DNA of 64,000 nucleotides from Marinococcus luteus (GCF_900106595.1 NZ_FNNC01000003.1:248001-312000); one strand, 5' to 3'; numbered from the stretch's first letter, positions 24,712 through 33,637 are shown. The notes: a model not told the origin generated them from the letters alone. Program-made: numbers and translations.

Positions 24712-26514
24712 CTATTCAACAGTCACGCTTTTTGCCAGGTTGCGCGGTTTGTCTACATCGCAGCCGCGGTGCATCGCTGCATAATAAGAGATAAGCTGCA
24801 GTGGGATGACCGAAACGATCGGCGTCATCACTTCATGCATGTCCGGAAGCACGATATTATCGCCTTCCTGCTGGTTTATTTCTGAAGCAATCACGCACGG
24901 CTTCGCGCCGCGGGCCACCACTTCCTGCAGGTTGCCGCGCGTATTTAAGTTCACATGGTTCTGCGTCGTTACGGCAATGACCGGTGTGCCTTCTTCAATC
25001 AACGCAATTGTGCCGTGCTTCAGTTCGCCTCCGGCAAACCCTTCAGCCTGAATATATGAAATTTCTTTCAGCTTTAACGCACCTTCAAGCACAACGTGAT
25101 AGTCGAGCGCGCGGCCGATAAAGAAGCAGTTGCGCGTTTCACTCAAATATTCTTTCGCAATACCTTCCATAACGTCTTTTTGGTCACATAGAGTCTCCAT
25201 GGCGTTGGCAGCGAGCCCAAGCTGCTGAATAGCGTTAAAATCAGATTCAATGTCACGGGCCCGGGCAATGTCCATAGCAAGAATGGACATTACAGCCATC
25301 TGAGCAGTATAGGCTTTCGTCGAAGCAACTGCAATCTCAGGACCGGCGTACGTGTGGAGCGTAAAGTCTGCCTCACGGGAGAGCGTCGATCCCGGAACGT
25401 TCGTAATCGTGATTGACGGGTGTCCCTGTTTTTTTACATTTACGAGCACACCACGGCTGTCGGCAGTTTCCCCGCTTTGGGAAATAAAGATAAACAACGG
25501 CTTTTCAGAAAGAAGCGGCTGGTTATACAAAAACTCGCTCGCGATGTGTACTTCCACCGGCTTCTGCCCAATTTTTTCTATCATTTCCTTACCTACAAGC
25601 CCAGCATGATAGCTTGTACCAGCTGCTAGAATATAAATACGGTCAGAATGATTGATCGCCGCACGAATATCTTCTTCAAGCTTAATGTCGCCGTCTTCAT
25701 CCTGGTATTTCTGGATGATGTTACGAATAACAAATGGTTGCTCATCAATCTCCTTGAGCATAAAGTGCTCATAAGTGCCCTTTTCTGTATCAGACTCATC
25801 AATGTCTGTCACAAAAGGCTCGCGGGTCTGAACGGTTCCTTCCAGGTCTTTTACCTGCACAGAATCGCGTGTCACGATAACGACTTCTTCATCCATAATT
25901 TCAATAAACTGCTTCGTCGTGTGAAGCATTGCCATTGCATCCGAAGCAATAACGTTTTTCCCTTCTCCTAAACCAACGAGGAGCGGACTCTTATTTTTTC
26001 CGACATAGATGGTTTCTTCGTCATCGTTGTCGATTAATGCCAAAGCGTAGGATCCTTTTAGAAGAGCCAGAGTACGCCGGAAGGCAGCTTCTGTTTTAAG
26101 CCCTTCCTGGCTGAACTTTTCTACAAGCTGCACGATAATTTCCGTATCAGTCTGGCTGCGAAGAGACACTCTGTCAAGGTAATGCTGCTGGAGCTGCTGA
26201 TAGTTCTCAATAACACCGTTGTGTACAAGCGTAAAGCGGCCGCTGATGCTTTGATGCGGATGCGCATTGTCCCGGCTCGGTGCTCCGTGTGTCGCCCAGC
26301 GCGTGTGACCGATCCCGATCGTACCAGTTGCCTGACCGTTTACCGTTTCCTCGAGAGCGGCAATGCGTCCTTTTTCCTTGTATACACTAACTCCGTCATT
26401 GTCTACTACCGCTATACCTGCAGAATCATACCCCCGGTATTCGAGTTTATGAAGACCCTTTAACAAAATGTCCGACGCCTGCTCGTTTCCAATATATCCT
26501 ACAATTCCACACAT
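24712..26514 (-). CDS. glmS: Glutamine--fructose-6-phosphate aminotransferase
   Basis: A 600-residue enzyme making glucosamine-6-phosphate from fructose-6-phosphate and glutamine, the entry to amino-sugar and wall synthesis. The mature N-terminus MCGIVGYIG gives the glutaminase nucleophile Cys2 (after Met removal Cys1); RWATHG and HNG follow. Two SIS isomerase domains carry the SQSGETADS and STKAYTAQ motifs, and the end is LAKSVTVE as in all GlmS. The start at 26514 is fixed by Cys2 and AGGAGGT upstream. The leader contains a glmS ribozyme. It is the last gene of the sigW-cdaA-glmM-glmS block. Confidence 0.96.
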   Translation of the reverse strand: MCGIVGYIGNEQASDILLKGLHKLEYRGYDSAGIAVVDNDGVSVYKEKGRIAALEETVNGQATGTIGIGHTRWATHGAPSRDNAHPHQSISGRFTLVHNGVIENYQQLQQHYLDRVSLRSQTDTEIIVQLVEKFSQEGLKTEAAFRRTLALLKGSYALALIDNDDEETIYVGKNKSPLLVGLGEGKNVIASDAMAMLHTTKQFIEIMDEEVVIVTRDSVQVKDLEGTVQTREPFVTDIDESDTEKGTYEHFMLKEIDEQPFVIRNIIQKYQDEDGDIKLEEDIRAAINHSDRIYILAAGTSYHAGLVGKEMIEKIGQKPVEVHIASEFLYNQPLLSEKPLFIFISQSGETADSRGVLVNVKKQGHPSITITNVPGSTLSREADFTLHTYAGPEIAVASTKAYTAQMAVMSILAMDIARARDIESDFNAIQQLGLAANAMETLCDQKDVMEGIAKEYLSETRNCFFIGRALDYHVVLEGALKLKEISYIQAEGFAGGELKHGTIALIEEGTPVIAVTTQNHVNLNTRGNLQEVVARGAKPCVIASEINQQEGDNIVLPDMHEVMTPIVSVIPLQLISYYAAMHRGCDVDKPRNLAKSVTVE

Positions 26515-26538
26515 ACGTGGATACCTCCTATAACCAGC

Positions 26539-26578
26539 GGGGCACAAGCATATGTCGCGGGACATTTGCTGATGCCCC
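26539..26578 (-). promoter_or_regulatory. Long hairpin between the glmS ribozyme and the glmS ribosome site
   Basis: GGGGCATCAGCAAATGTC pairs with GACATATGCTTGTGCCCC (15 of 18 positions) around a 4-nt loop, and ends about 10 nt before the AGGAGGT. No T-run follows on the minus strand, so it is not a usual terminator. It may stabilise the cleaved mRNA or affect initiation. Confidence 0.6.
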
Positions 26579-26654
26579 ACTCGTCTCGTTTAATTTTTAT
26601 TGATGTTATTTTTATGAGTGACAATTCTATTTACCAGTCAATACTGCTTTTATG

Positions 26655-26812
26655 CCTGTGTCCTGGCCTTTAGCCACGAAGTCGCCTTCATGATTTGAGC
26701 CAGCACTTTCAGCTGAGACATGCAGCCGGGAGGCATCCGCCGATTACTCGATAAACCTCCACCTCGTCAACTGTTTTGCTATTCGTTCCAAAACAGTCCA
26801 AGCGCTTTCAAT
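26655..26812 (-). ncRNA. glmS ribozyme/riboswitch (GlcN6P-activated, self-cleaving)
   Basis: The minus strand reads GAAAGCGCTTGGACTGTTTT, then AACAGTTGACGAGG, GGAGGTTTATCGAG and TCGGCGGATGCCTCCCGGCTG. This matches the conserved core (P1, P2.1, P2.2, P3) of the Bacillus glmS ribozyme almost word for word. Self-cleavage should occur between A26806 and G26805. Glucosamine-6-phosphate acts as coenzyme, and the cleaved mRNA is degraded, so product shuts off glmS. The 3' pairs (P3/P4 region, to about 26655) are less certain. Confidence 0.93.
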
Positions 26813-26857
26813 AATGAAACTTTACTCCTGCTCCTTTCTTCACTAGATTTATACATA

Positions 26858-26886
26858 ATACTACTCTATCTTCGTACTGTAATCAA
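26858..26886 (-). promoter_or_regulatory. Probable glmS promoter
   Basis: TTGATT (26886-26881), 17-nt spacer, TAGTAT (26863-26858) on the minus strand, about 50 nt before the ribozyme cleavage site. It gives glmS a transcript independent of glmM, which ends at its own terminator. Confidence 0.55.
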
Positions 26887-27016
26887 TTGTGAAATTGTGA
26901 AATTTTTTCATGCAAATATGTATATTTCCTGTTTTTTTAGAAATACCTACTGTTAGTCGCAATTTGCAAGAAAAAGTTACGCACCAGATGCACTTTACCG
27001 AAATTACTATATTTTA

Positions 27017-27060
27017 AACATAAAGAACGCCGGGCTCGGACACCCGGCGTTCTTTATGTT
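27017..27060 (-). terminator. Terminator after glmM
   Basis: An 18-bp perfect inverted repeat (AACATAAAGAACGCCGGG and its complement) with an 8-nt loop directly after the glmM stop codon. Confidence 0.8.
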
Positions 27061-27061
27061 A

Positions 27062-28405
27062 TTAATCCAGACCCATTTCCGTCTGAACCACGTCCGCAAT
27101 TTCTTTTACGTAATTGTTGCAAAGTTCTTCTGTTTCAGCTTCTGCCATCACCCGCACAAGCGGCTCGGTGCCAGAAGGGCGCACAAGGATTCTTCCTTTG
27201 TCCCCCGTTTCCGCTTCAATCCGGTCTATTACTTCTTTAACCTTTGGATTATTTTCCACCTGGAATTTATCTGTTACGCGGACGTTAACCAGTTTTTGTG
27301 GAAATCTCGGCATTTCAGCGGCAAGCTCCGATAATTTTTTGCCTGATTTTTTCACCATATCCACGAGCTGCAGTGCGCTTAGCATTCCATCTCCTGTAGT
27401 AGTCAGATCAAGGAAGATCAGGTGCCCGGATTGTTCTCCTCCCAGGCTGTATCCATTTGCCCGCATTTCTTCCATTACATGACGGTCGCCTACTTTTGTC
27501 TGAACTGTTTCAACGTCAATCTCTTTAAGGGCTTTATGCAGACCTATATTGCTCATAATCGTTGTTACTACCGTGTTTTTGTTCAGCATCAGCTCCTGCT
27601 TCAGATGCTTGCCGCAAATATACATAATCTGGTCGCCATCAACAATATTTCCGTTCTCATCTACAGCAATCAGCCGGTCCGCGTCGCCGTCAAAGGCAAG
27701 ACCGAGGTCCGCCCCTTTTTCAACGACGTAAGCAGCCAAAGCTTCCGGATGTGTGGAGCCGACACCCTCGTTAATATTAATTCCGTCCGGGTTGTTCCCA
27801 ATAGTAGAAATATCGGCCTCAAGATCTGCCATTAAATGCGGGGCTAAAGAAGAAGCTGCCCCATTTGCGCAGTCGAGAGCGATATGCAGACTCGAAAAGT
27901 CCTCACTGACTGTATTTTTCAAAAACTGGAGATACTTCTGACGGCCTTCAAAATAATCATTAACGCTTCCAAGCTGCCCCCCCACCGGACGAGGCATCTG
28001 GTCGTCTCCTTCAAGATGGCGCTCTATTTCCGCTTCCTGATCGTCATTCAGCTTGAATCCATCTGCTCCGAAAAATTTGATGCCGTTATCTGCCACCGGG
28101 TTATGCGAAGCGGAAATCATAATCCCCGCCTGAGCACTGACTGCTCTGGTTAAATAAGCCACTCCCGGCGTGGTAATGGTTCCAAGACGCATCACTTCCA
28201 CTCCTATAGAAAGAAGTCCAGCGACCATCGCTCCTTCAAGCATTTCCCCGCTGATCCGCGTATCCTTGCCTATTAATACTTTTGGATGTTCATGATCTTT
28301 TGTTAACAAATAACCGCCCGCACGTCCGAGCCGGAAAGCAAATTCCGGTGTCAGCTCTGTATTGGCCACGCCCCTGACTCCATCTGTACCAAAATATTTC
28401 CCCAT
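27062..28405 (-). CDS. glmM: Phosphoglucosamine mutase
   Basis: A 447-residue alpha-D-phosphohexomutase that converts glucosamine-6-phosphate to glucosamine-1-phosphate for UDP-GlcNAc. N-terminus [12 protein letters not shown], phospho-serine S100 in SASHNP, metal site DGDADR, sugar-binding GGEQSGH and the phosphate-binding [14 protein letters not shown] are all present. The length equals Bacillus GlmM (448). It follows cdaA-cdaR, the gene order in which CdaR and GlmM are known to modulate the diadenylate cyclase CdaA. A ribosome site AAAGGAG precedes the ATG. Confidence 0.96.
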   Translation of the reverse strand: MGKYFGTDGVRGVANTELTPEFAFRLGRAGGYLLTKDHEHPKVLIGKDTRISGEMLEGAMVAGLLSIGVEVMRLGTITTPGVAYLTRAVSAQAGIMISASHNPVADNGIKFFGADGFKLNDDQEAEIERHLEGDDQMPRPVGGQLGSVNDYFEGRQKYLQFLKNTVSEDFSSLHIALDCANGAASSLAPHLMADLEADISTIGNNPDGININEGVGSTHPEALAAYVVEKGADLGLAFDGDADRLIAVDENGNIVDGDQIMYICGKHLKQELMLNKNTVVTTIMSNIGLHKALKEIDVETVQTKVGDRHVMEEMRANGYSLGGEQSGHLIFLDLTTTGDGMLSALQLVDMVKKSGKKLSELAAEMPRFPQKLVNVRVTDKFQVENNPKVKEVIDRIEAETGDKGRILVRPSGTEPLVRVMAEAETEELCNNYVKEIADVVQTEMGLD

Positions 28406-28448
28406 GGTTAAATCTCTCCTTTATTCTTACACAATTCCCTGATGGTAT

Positions 28449-30002
28449 TTACTGCTGTTCCTCGTCCGTTTCATTATTTTCTTCCGCAGGAACTTCTTCT
28501 TCATTTTCTGCAGGAGTTTCTTCTGTGTCTCCGGCTCCATCTTCTTCTGTGTCCCCAGTATCTGTTTGCGGATCTGTTTCTGTATCCTGTTCGTCTGAGC
28601 CACTTCCATTGTCTGTATCTTCTGTCGGGTCGTCATCCTGCCCGGAAGAGTCGCCGTCCCCGTCATTTTGACCAGACTCTTCGGGGTCATCTGTATTTTC
28701 GTTTTGCTCTTCGTCCGGGGCTTCACTTTCCGGTTCTGTTTCTTCTTCCGTTTCCTCGTCGTTTTCTTCCTGTTGGAGGCTTACTTCCACATCATCTCTA
28801 GCCGGAGAAACCTGTATGCCTTCCGGGCCGCTCGCTTCAACAGGAAGAGTGTAAGATTCTTCATTAGATGAGCCACTGCCGCTCCAGAGAGCCTCTAATG
28901 TAATATCTTCCGCACTGACGCCTTCAAGTGCCCCAGCCTCTCCATATATTTGCACATCCATTTGTCCCGATGAAGGGGCCACCCAGCTGGTTGAAGCCCC
29001 GGAAGGCAGATTCACGATAGAAATAGGCACATTTTCAAGCGTAGCCTGTTCCTCTCCCGCTACTGTCACAGAAGCACTCAGCTCCTCTGGATTAGTCCGC
29101 TGGATGCCTTCCGGCAACTGTACATCCAGTTCATATGTGCCGCTTTCATCGACTTCATTCAAATCCAGAGCTGCATTAATGCTGTCTGTATTCTGTACAG
29201 CTTCCTCGCTGCCGTAAATAGTCACTTCTTCATCAGAAGCGATAACTTCACTAATAGCTGCACCCGTATTTAGACTGCCTGTTCTTTCTACGTTCACCGG
29301 CACCTCTTTTGAAGGAGCATCAGCAGACAACTCCACTGATGCTTCCTGCGGTTCTGTATTTACATCCAATTCATTACCTTCCGCGTCTAGCGCTACTATT
29401 GGAAAATTTCCATTGATGTCTCCATCCGCTTCTGAAACATCCACCTGGGCGACCACCCGATCGATCTGTTCAATAACTGTACCAGCCCCGCTCACCGTCA
29501 CTTCCTCCGGACTGACGGTGGGGTTCCCAAAAGAGAATTCTTCGTTCTGCTCTTCATTTAAAATTTGTGTCTCAAGCGGAAAGGTTGTTTCTTCCCTTTC
29601 TTCAAGCGTCACCGTCGCGTACTCCGGTGACGGAGTCACTTCCAGATCAGTCGGAAAATCACGGTGGCTTACCTGAACGTTATGTGTTCCGGCGCCCAGG
29701 TTCTGCATGTCTAAATATAATTCATAACTGTCCGACCGGGACAGGCGAAACAGCATAATGGCCGTCTGGGAACCTGACAGCGTAACATCCGCATTTTCTG
29801 TCATATTTGTAACAGCATATTCTTCTTCATTGTATTCTGGGGTAATGTTCACATCTTCAATGGTATATGTCTGATCTTCTCCGTCCGGTCCCACCCCGGC
29901 ATTATTTACTGTAGGGTCCATATTCACAATTAAGTAAAGCATAACGGCAAAAGCAAGAGAGAGAAAGCGGACAAACCACTTGTTTGCAAAAAGCTTATCC
30001 AT
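28449..30002 (-). CDS. cdaR: CdaR (YbbR-domain regulator of diadenylate cyclase) with long acidic tail
   Basis: A 517-residue protein: one N-terminal membrane helix (about residues 10-26, FVRFLSLAFAVMLYLIVN), then about four YbbR repeats outside the cell up to about residue 405, then about 110 residues of almost pure Glu/Asp/Ser/Thr/Gln. CdaR controls CdaA in the membrane. The acidic tail is not part of the family core and is as expected for an exported protein of a halophile. The start overlaps the end of cdaA by 8 nt, so the two are translationally coupled; glmM follows. Confidence 0.93.
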   Translation of the reverse strand: MDKLFANKWFVRFLSLAFAVMLYLIVNMDPTVNNAGVGPDGEDQTYTIEDVNITPEYNEEEYAVTNMTENADVTLSGSQTAIMLFRLSRSDSYELYLDMQNLGAGTHNVQVSHRDFPTDLEVTPSPEYATVTLEEREETTFPLETQILNEEQNEEFSFGNPTVSPEEVTVSGAGTVIEQIDRVVAQVDVSEADGDINGNFPIVALDAEGNELDVNTEPQEASVELSADAPSKEVPVNVERTGSLNTGAAISEVIASDEEVTIYGSEEAVQNTDSINAALDLNEVDESGTYELDVQLPEGIQRTNPEELSASVTVAGEEQATLENVPISIVNLPSGASTSWVAPSSGQMDVQIYGEAGALEGVSAEDITLEALWSGSGSSNEESYTLPVEASGPEGIQVSPARDDVEVSLQQEENDEETEEETEPESEAPDEEQNENTDDPEESGQNDGDGDSSGQDDDPTEDTDNGSGSDEQDTETDPQTDTGDTEEDGAGDTEETPAENEEEVPAEENNETDEEQQ

Positions 30003-30813
30003 CCTTTGTCCCTCCCCACTGCCAGATACTCGATGTATTGTTTTCTGCCATCAAATCCTTTTCAAGCATCTTACGAAGTGTTTCTTCATCAACATCACGG
30101 TGAAGGTCTCCGTTTTTAGTAATGGAAATGCTGCCGGTTTCTTCTGACACAGCCAGCGTAAGTGCGTCCGTTACTTCACTCACCCCAAGAGCGGCACGGT
30201 GCCTTGTGCCCAGTTCCTTTGAAATAAAGGGGTTTTCTGACAAGGGGAGATAGCAGGCAGCGGCAGCTATTTTGTTTTCTCTCATCACTACCGCCCCATC
30301 ATGAAGCGGAGTATTCGGAATAAAAGTATTAATCAGCAGTTCTGATGTAATGTTTGCATCCATGGAAATGCCGGTTTCAATATAATCATTCATTCCTGTT
30401 TCGCGTTCGATGGAAATCAGCGCCCCAATGCGCCGCTTCGCCATATACTTTGTTGATTTCATAATGGCATCAATGGTTTTTAACGTTTCATCTTCTTCTA
30501 CGTAAGAAGCTCTTCCGAAGAGCCTTCCTCTGCCGAGCTGTTCAAGGGCACGCCGGAGTTCCGGCTGAAATATAATAATAATGGCAAGCAGTCCGTATGT
30601 AACCGAGTTCCCCATAATCCATTGAAGCGTCCGCAAACCAAAAAAACTGCTTATAAACCAAACAGCTAAAATAACAGCAATGCCTTTTACCAGCTGGACG
30701 GCCCGAGTGCCCCGGATAATCGTGATCGCTTTGTAAATGACATACGCCACCAGCGATATGTCTACGACAATTCGTATGATGTTAAGTAAATCGAAATCTT
30801 GTCCAGCAAACAT
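29995..30813 (-). CDS. cdaA: Diadenylate cyclase CdaA
   Basis: A 272-residue membrane enzyme making c-di-AMP from two ATP, a signal for potassium, osmolyte and wall homeostasis. Three N-terminal membrane helices occupy about residues 10-85. The DAC domain has DGA at 172-174 (LHDGAVVM) and RHR at 204-206 (GTRHRAALG), both required for catalysis. Its length equals B. subtilis CdaA/YbbP. GGAGG precedes the ATG and an extended -10 promoter lies upstream. Order cdaA-cdaR-glmM is the conserved Firmicute operon. In a salt-adapted organism this ties osmoregulation to wall synthesis. Confidence 0.96.
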   Translation of the reverse strand: MFAGQDFDLLNIIRIVVDISLVAYVIYKAITIIRGTRAVQLVKGIAVILAVWFISSFFGLRTLQWIMGNSVTYGLLAIIIIFQPELRRALEQLGRGRLFGRASYVEEDETLKTIDAIMKSTKYMAKRRIGALISIERETGMNDYIETGISMDANITSELLINTFIPNTPLHDGAVVMRENKIAAAACYLPLSENPFISKELGTRHRAALGVSEVTDALTLAVSEETGSISITKNGDLHRDVDEETLRKMLEKDLMAENNTSSIWQWGGTKDG

Positions 30814-30860
30814 GGCACTTCCTCCAATTGATTCTCTTACGTAAGCAAAGTAACGTTTAT

Positions 30861-30869
30861 ATTATATCA
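30861..30869 (-). promoter_or_regulatory. Extended -10 promoter of the cdaA operon
   Basis: TGATATAAT on the minus strand (30869-30861), about 50 nt before the cdaA start, is a perfect extended -10 (TGnTATAAT). The -35 region is poor, as is common for such promoters. Confidence 0.55.
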
Positions 30870-30947
30870 CAATCACTTCTATTCTCTGCGTGCTTTATTC
30901 GGATTTTCGGCAATTTTATTATGCAGTCTGTTTCCTGAATAATATGC

Positions 30948-30985
30948 AAACAGCAGCACGCTCTGCTGAAAGCCTGCTGCTGTTT
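30948..30985 (-). terminator. Hairpin after rsiW, possible attenuating terminator
   Basis: An 11-bp perfect stem AAACAGCAGCA / TGCTGCTGTTT with a 16-nt loop between rsiW and cdaA. The T-run is short (TTTG), so read-through into cdaA is possible. Confidence 0.45.
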
Positions 30986-30998
30986 ATAAACATCTTTC

Positions 30999-31637
30999 TT
31001 ATGCCGCTTCTTCATCATCCATATGCCAGGCTTCCTGACTTATTCGTTTCGTATGGTACCAGATCCACTCGAGCACCTGGTCCACTTCCTCAATATTGCC
31101 GGAAACGCTTCCGGCTGAAGCCATGTAGGGTTCCCCGTTAATTACCGTAAGGTCACCGTTTACGTTCCCGTGTACATCCACTTCTCCGTTTCTAACGGTT
31201 AAATCCCCCTGTACCGTTTCATCTTCCGGTATGATTACTGCGTTATTATCATAATCAATATTTACGTTCTCCCGGTCGCCAGTAACCGTCATTTCAGCCC
31301 CCGACTGATCATTCCAGGCAAACAGTACGCTTGAAGCCATCAGCACAATAAACATGGAAACTGCAACCAGCACAGGATGCTGCCTGGACCATGATTTCCA
31401 GGCTGTGCGTTTTCTTTTCTTAGGCAGTTCTTTCATAATGCTGTCGGTAAAAGTCTCTGGAGCCCAAACGTGCGAAGTTCCCTGCACTATTGTCACTGTC
31501 CGCTTCAATTCCTGGAGACGGTGCACACATTCCGGATTTTCTTTGATATACGTATGGAACTTTTCCTTTTCACGTTCATCCATATCGCCGTCAATGTAGC
31601 GCTGGATGTACTCTTCCTCCCGCTCGTTTAAAGCCAT
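30999..31637 (-). CDS. rsiW: Anti-sigma-W factor RsiW with degenerate zinc site
   Basis: About 212 residues: a cytoplasmic anti-sigma domain, one membrane helix (about 88-108) and an exported C-terminal part with beta-rich repeats (VQGDLTVRNGEVDVHG, VNGDLTVINGE). The start is the ATG at 31637 (MALNEREEEY), with GAGGGGGGTGGG upstream, soon after the sigW stop. It should hold SigW inactive until regulated proteolysis. In the typical zinc-binding H-x3-C-x2-C motif only the last Cys (C37) remains; the His and first Cys are Tyr and Asn here, and the early His is Gln. It may fold without zinc. Confidence 0.87.
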   Translation of the reverse strand: MALNEREEEYIQRYIDGDMDEREKEKFHTYIKENPECVHRLQELKRTVTIVQGTSHVWAPETFTDSIMKELPKKRKRTAWKSWSRQHPVLVAVSMFIVLMASSVLFAWNDQSGAEMTVTGDRENVNIDYDNNAVIIPEDETVQGDLTVRNGEVDVHGNVNGDLTVINGEPYMASAGSVSGNIEEVDQVLEWIWYHTKRISQEAWHMDDEEAA

Positions 31638-31654
31638 GGTCCCACCCCCCTCAT

Positions 31655-32221
31655 TCACGTGTTTCCCAAATGTTTTCTTAAAGCTTCGCGCCCCCTGTGC
31701 ACATGCGTTTTCACCGTATTTTCGGGAAGGTCCAGTATCTCACTGATTTCCTGAATGGAAAGATCTTCAATGTAGCGGAGGACGATAGCTGTCCGGTATT
31801 TTGGCGGCAGCTTCAATATTCCTTCCTGCACCCATTCCTGCATTTCCATAGTCACGACCTGTTCATCCGGCAGTTTGTCCGGCGAAGAAAGCTGCGAATA
31901 TCCATCGAGCCCATCCGCACCGGGTATTTCTGCATCCAGGGAATAGTCCGGCTTTTTCTTACGGAGACGGTCGATGCAAAGATTTGTAGTAATACGGAAA
32001 AGCCAGGTGGAGAATTTTCTTTTTTCATCATAGCTTTCAATATTGGCATATGCTCTTAAAAACGCTTCCTGGGCCATATCTTGAGCTTCATAGGCATTGC
32101 CCACCATTCGGTAGGCGATTTGATATACCTTGTCCTTGTACAAATCAACCAATTCCCGGAAAGCATCCTGATCCCCGTCTTTTTTCACTTCTTTCACTAG
32201 CCGTTTCACTGTTGCATCCAT
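31655..32221 (-). CDS. sigW: ECF RNA polymerase sigma factor SigW
   Basis: A 188-residue ECF sigma factor, the same length as B. subtilis SigW. Region 2 contains YQIAYRMVGNAYEAQDMAQEAFLRAY and YDEKRKFSTWLFRITTNLCIDRLRK; region 4 contains LPPKYRTAIVLRYIEDLSIQEISEILDLPENTVKTHVHRGREAL, whose helix-turn-helix should read the TGAAAC element. The start is the ATG at 32221 with GGTGGAGGT upstream. A perfect SigW-type promoter lies 30-55 nt upstream, implying positive autoregulation. It should respond to wall and membrane stress, and is paired with rsiW. Confidence 0.95.
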   Translation of the reverse strand: MDATVKRLVKEVKKDGDQDAFRELVDLYKDKVYQIAYRMVGNAYEAQDMAQEAFLRAYANIESYDEKRKFSTWLFRITTNLCIDRLRKKKPDYSLDAEIPGADGLDGYSQLSSPDKLPDEQVVTMEMQEWVQEGILKLPPKYRTAIVLRYIEDLSIQEISEILDLPENTVKTHVHRGREALRKHLGNT

Positions 32222-32251
32222 TTGGCGACCTCCACCTCGTGGGACTATACA

Positions 32252-32277
32252 TACGTTCAATGAGTCTATCCGTTTCA
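32252..32277 (-). promoter_or_regulatory. Sigma-W autoregulatory promoter
   Basis: TGAAAC (32277-32272), exactly 16 nt, CGTA (32255-32252) on the minus strand is the canonical SigW promoter TGAAAC-N16-CGTA. Confidence 0.92.
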
Positions 32278-32499
32278 TTTATTTAACAGCATTCGGCTGT
32301 TTAACCCATCTTTATGATGGTAATTTTTTCAATTCAGCCAATTGTAACACGATTTTCAGCCCCTATCTTTATCCATATTACTATTTATGCCCCCTCTAGA
32401 ACCATAGTCACATTTTGGAAAATATGGCATAAATACCTTTGAAAATGAGTTAGAATGGGTAATAATGTAAACACGAAACAAATAGGAGGTGAAGAACGT

Positions 32500-32679
32500 T
32501 TGTCTCAACAATATTTACGGCAGGAGATAGAACAAACAAGAGACAGACTCCATCAACTGACTTCCGATCATACGGCTTCCCTGATTTCGGATGATGTCCT
32601 GGCTTTAAGTAAGGAGCTGGATGTTCTTTTAAATAAATATGAGCTTATGTCCCGTAAAACTCTTATGCACTCTTCGTAA
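32500..32679 (+). CDS. Spo0E-like aspartyl-phosphate phosphatase
   Basis: A 59-residue two-helix protein, MSQQYLRQEIEQTRDRLHQL ... followed by the family signature LSKELDVLLNKYE (S-x-x-L-D-x-L-x-x-x-Y). The TTG start at 32500 is set by AGGAGGTG 8 nt upstream; the in-frame upstream ATG has no ribosome site. Members such as YisI and YnzD dephosphorylate Spo0A-P and delay sporulation. The 5' arm of its terminator lies inside the last codons. It is divergent from sigW. Confidence 0.85.
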   Translation: MSQQYLRQEIEQTRDRLHQLTSDHTASLISDDVLALSKELDVLLNKYELMSRKTLMHSS

Positions 32680-32696
32680 ATGCATAAGAGTTTTAC
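32657..32696 (+). terminator. Terminator overlapping the end of the Spo0E-like gene
   Basis: A 14-bp perfect stem, AAAACTCTTATGCA (32657-32670) with TGCATAAGAGTTTT (32681-32694). The first arm encodes the protein's final residues KTLMH. Confidence 0.85.
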
Positions 32697-32768
32697 TATG
32701 CCCGCGTATTCTACCATGATTCTTTCAGACATTCATCCCCGGAGGGTTAAAAGCCTTAAAATTGACAT

Positions 32769-32793
32769 AAAAAAATCAGCCCTGCAGGCTGAA
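32769..32793 (-). terminator. Terminator of the tRNA cluster
   Basis: TCAGCC / GGCTGA stem followed by TTTTTTT on the minus strand, 16 nt after tRNA-Ala. Confidence 0.8.
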
Positions 32794-32808
32794 TACGTTT
32801 GTATTGTT

Positions 32809-32884
32809 TGGTGGAGCCTAGCGGGATCGAACCGCTGACCTCCTGCGTGCAAGGCAGGCGCTCTCCCAGCTGAGCTAAGGCCCC
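32809..32884 (-). tRNA. tRNA-Ala (anticodon TGC)
   Basis: A 76-nt cloverleaf with encoded CCA. The anticodon loop CTTGCAC reads GCA-type Ala codons and the acceptor has the G3-U70 pair diagnostic of alanine tRNA. It is the last gene of the seven-tRNA cluster. Confidence 0.96.
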
Positions 32885-32909
32885 CTGAGCATATTTGATC
32901 TAACAAAAA

Positions 32910-32983
32910 TGGAGCGGGTGATGGGAATCGAACCCACGACATCAGCTTGGAAGGCTGAGGTTTTACCACTAAACTACACCCGC
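32910..32983 (-). tRNA. tRNA-Gly (anticodon TCC)
   Basis: A 74-nt cloverleaf with encoded CCA; anticodon loop CTTCCAA. The T arm GGGTTCGATTCCC is standard. Confidence 0.96.
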
Positions 32984-33044
32984 ACAATCTATATACAAAT
33001 CAATATTGTTCATACTATCACTGCTTACCCTGCTCGTCAAATAA

Positions 33045-33119
33045 TGGAGCGGAAGACGGGATTCGAACCCGCGACCCCCACCTTGGCAAGGTGGTGTTCT
33101 ACCACTGAACTACTTCCGC
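33045..33119 (-). tRNA. tRNA-Gly (anticodon GCC)
   Basis: A 75-nt cloverleaf with encoded CCA; anticodon loop TTGCCAA. It shares the acceptor beginning GCGG with the neighbouring tRNA-Gly(TCC) and complements it in decoding glycine. Confidence 0.96.
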
Positions 33120-33143
33120 AGTTCAAAGCATGGATAATTACAA

Positions 33144-33219
33144 TGGTGAGCCATGGAGGATTCGAACCTCCGACCCTCTGATTAAAAGTCAGATGCTCTA
33201 CCAACTGAGCTAATGGCTC
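33144..33219 (-). tRNA. tRNA-Lys (anticodon TTT)
   Basis: A 76-nt cloverleaf with encoded CCA; anticodon loop CTTTTAA and acceptor GAGCCAT. Confidence 0.96.
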
Positions 33220-33226
33220 GTATAAA

Positions 33227-33311
33227 TGGTGGAGGGGGACGGATTCGAACCGCCGAACCCGAAGGAGCGGATTTACAGTCCGCCGCGTTTGGCCAACTTC
33301 GCTACCCCTCC
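33227..33311 (-). tRNA. tRNA-Tyr (anticodon GTA)
   Basis: An 85-nt class II tRNA with a long variable arm, encoded CCA and anticodon loop CTGTAAA. Only 7 nt separate it from tRNA-Lys. Confidence 0.96.
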
Positions 33312-33314
33312 ACA

Positions 33315-33390
<76 letters not shown>

Positions 33391-33437
33391 GTGTGGAAAA
33401 CCCGCTACATGCCTATCGGCAAAAACAGCTTTATGTA

Positions 33438-33512
33438 TGGTGACCCGTACGGGATTCGAACCCGTGTTACCGCCGTGAAAGGGCGGTGTCTTAACCACTT
33501 GACCAACGGGCC
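33438..33512 (-). tRNA. tRNA-Glu (anticodon TTC)
   Basis: A 75-nt cloverleaf with encoded CCA; anticodon loop CTTTCAC. It is the first gene of the cluster, which reads Glu-Thr-Tyr-Lys-Gly-Gly-Ala. Confidence 0.96.
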
Positions 33513-33637
33513 ATAAGCTGAATTGAGTTTTTCTTTCATTGCTACAATAAAGTATTCTAAAGCATTTTTTTCTCTCTTGCAACCAAATTACTATATTCAA
33601 AAAAGTTTGATATTTTTTCTTTTCATTCTGTCAGCAT

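Noticed and set aside
27017-27060. Long perfect inverted repeat considered as an attachment or transposon end
   Set aside because: Its position directly after glmM and the convergent arrangement of stem and loop fit a terminator; no transposase or target duplication is nearby.
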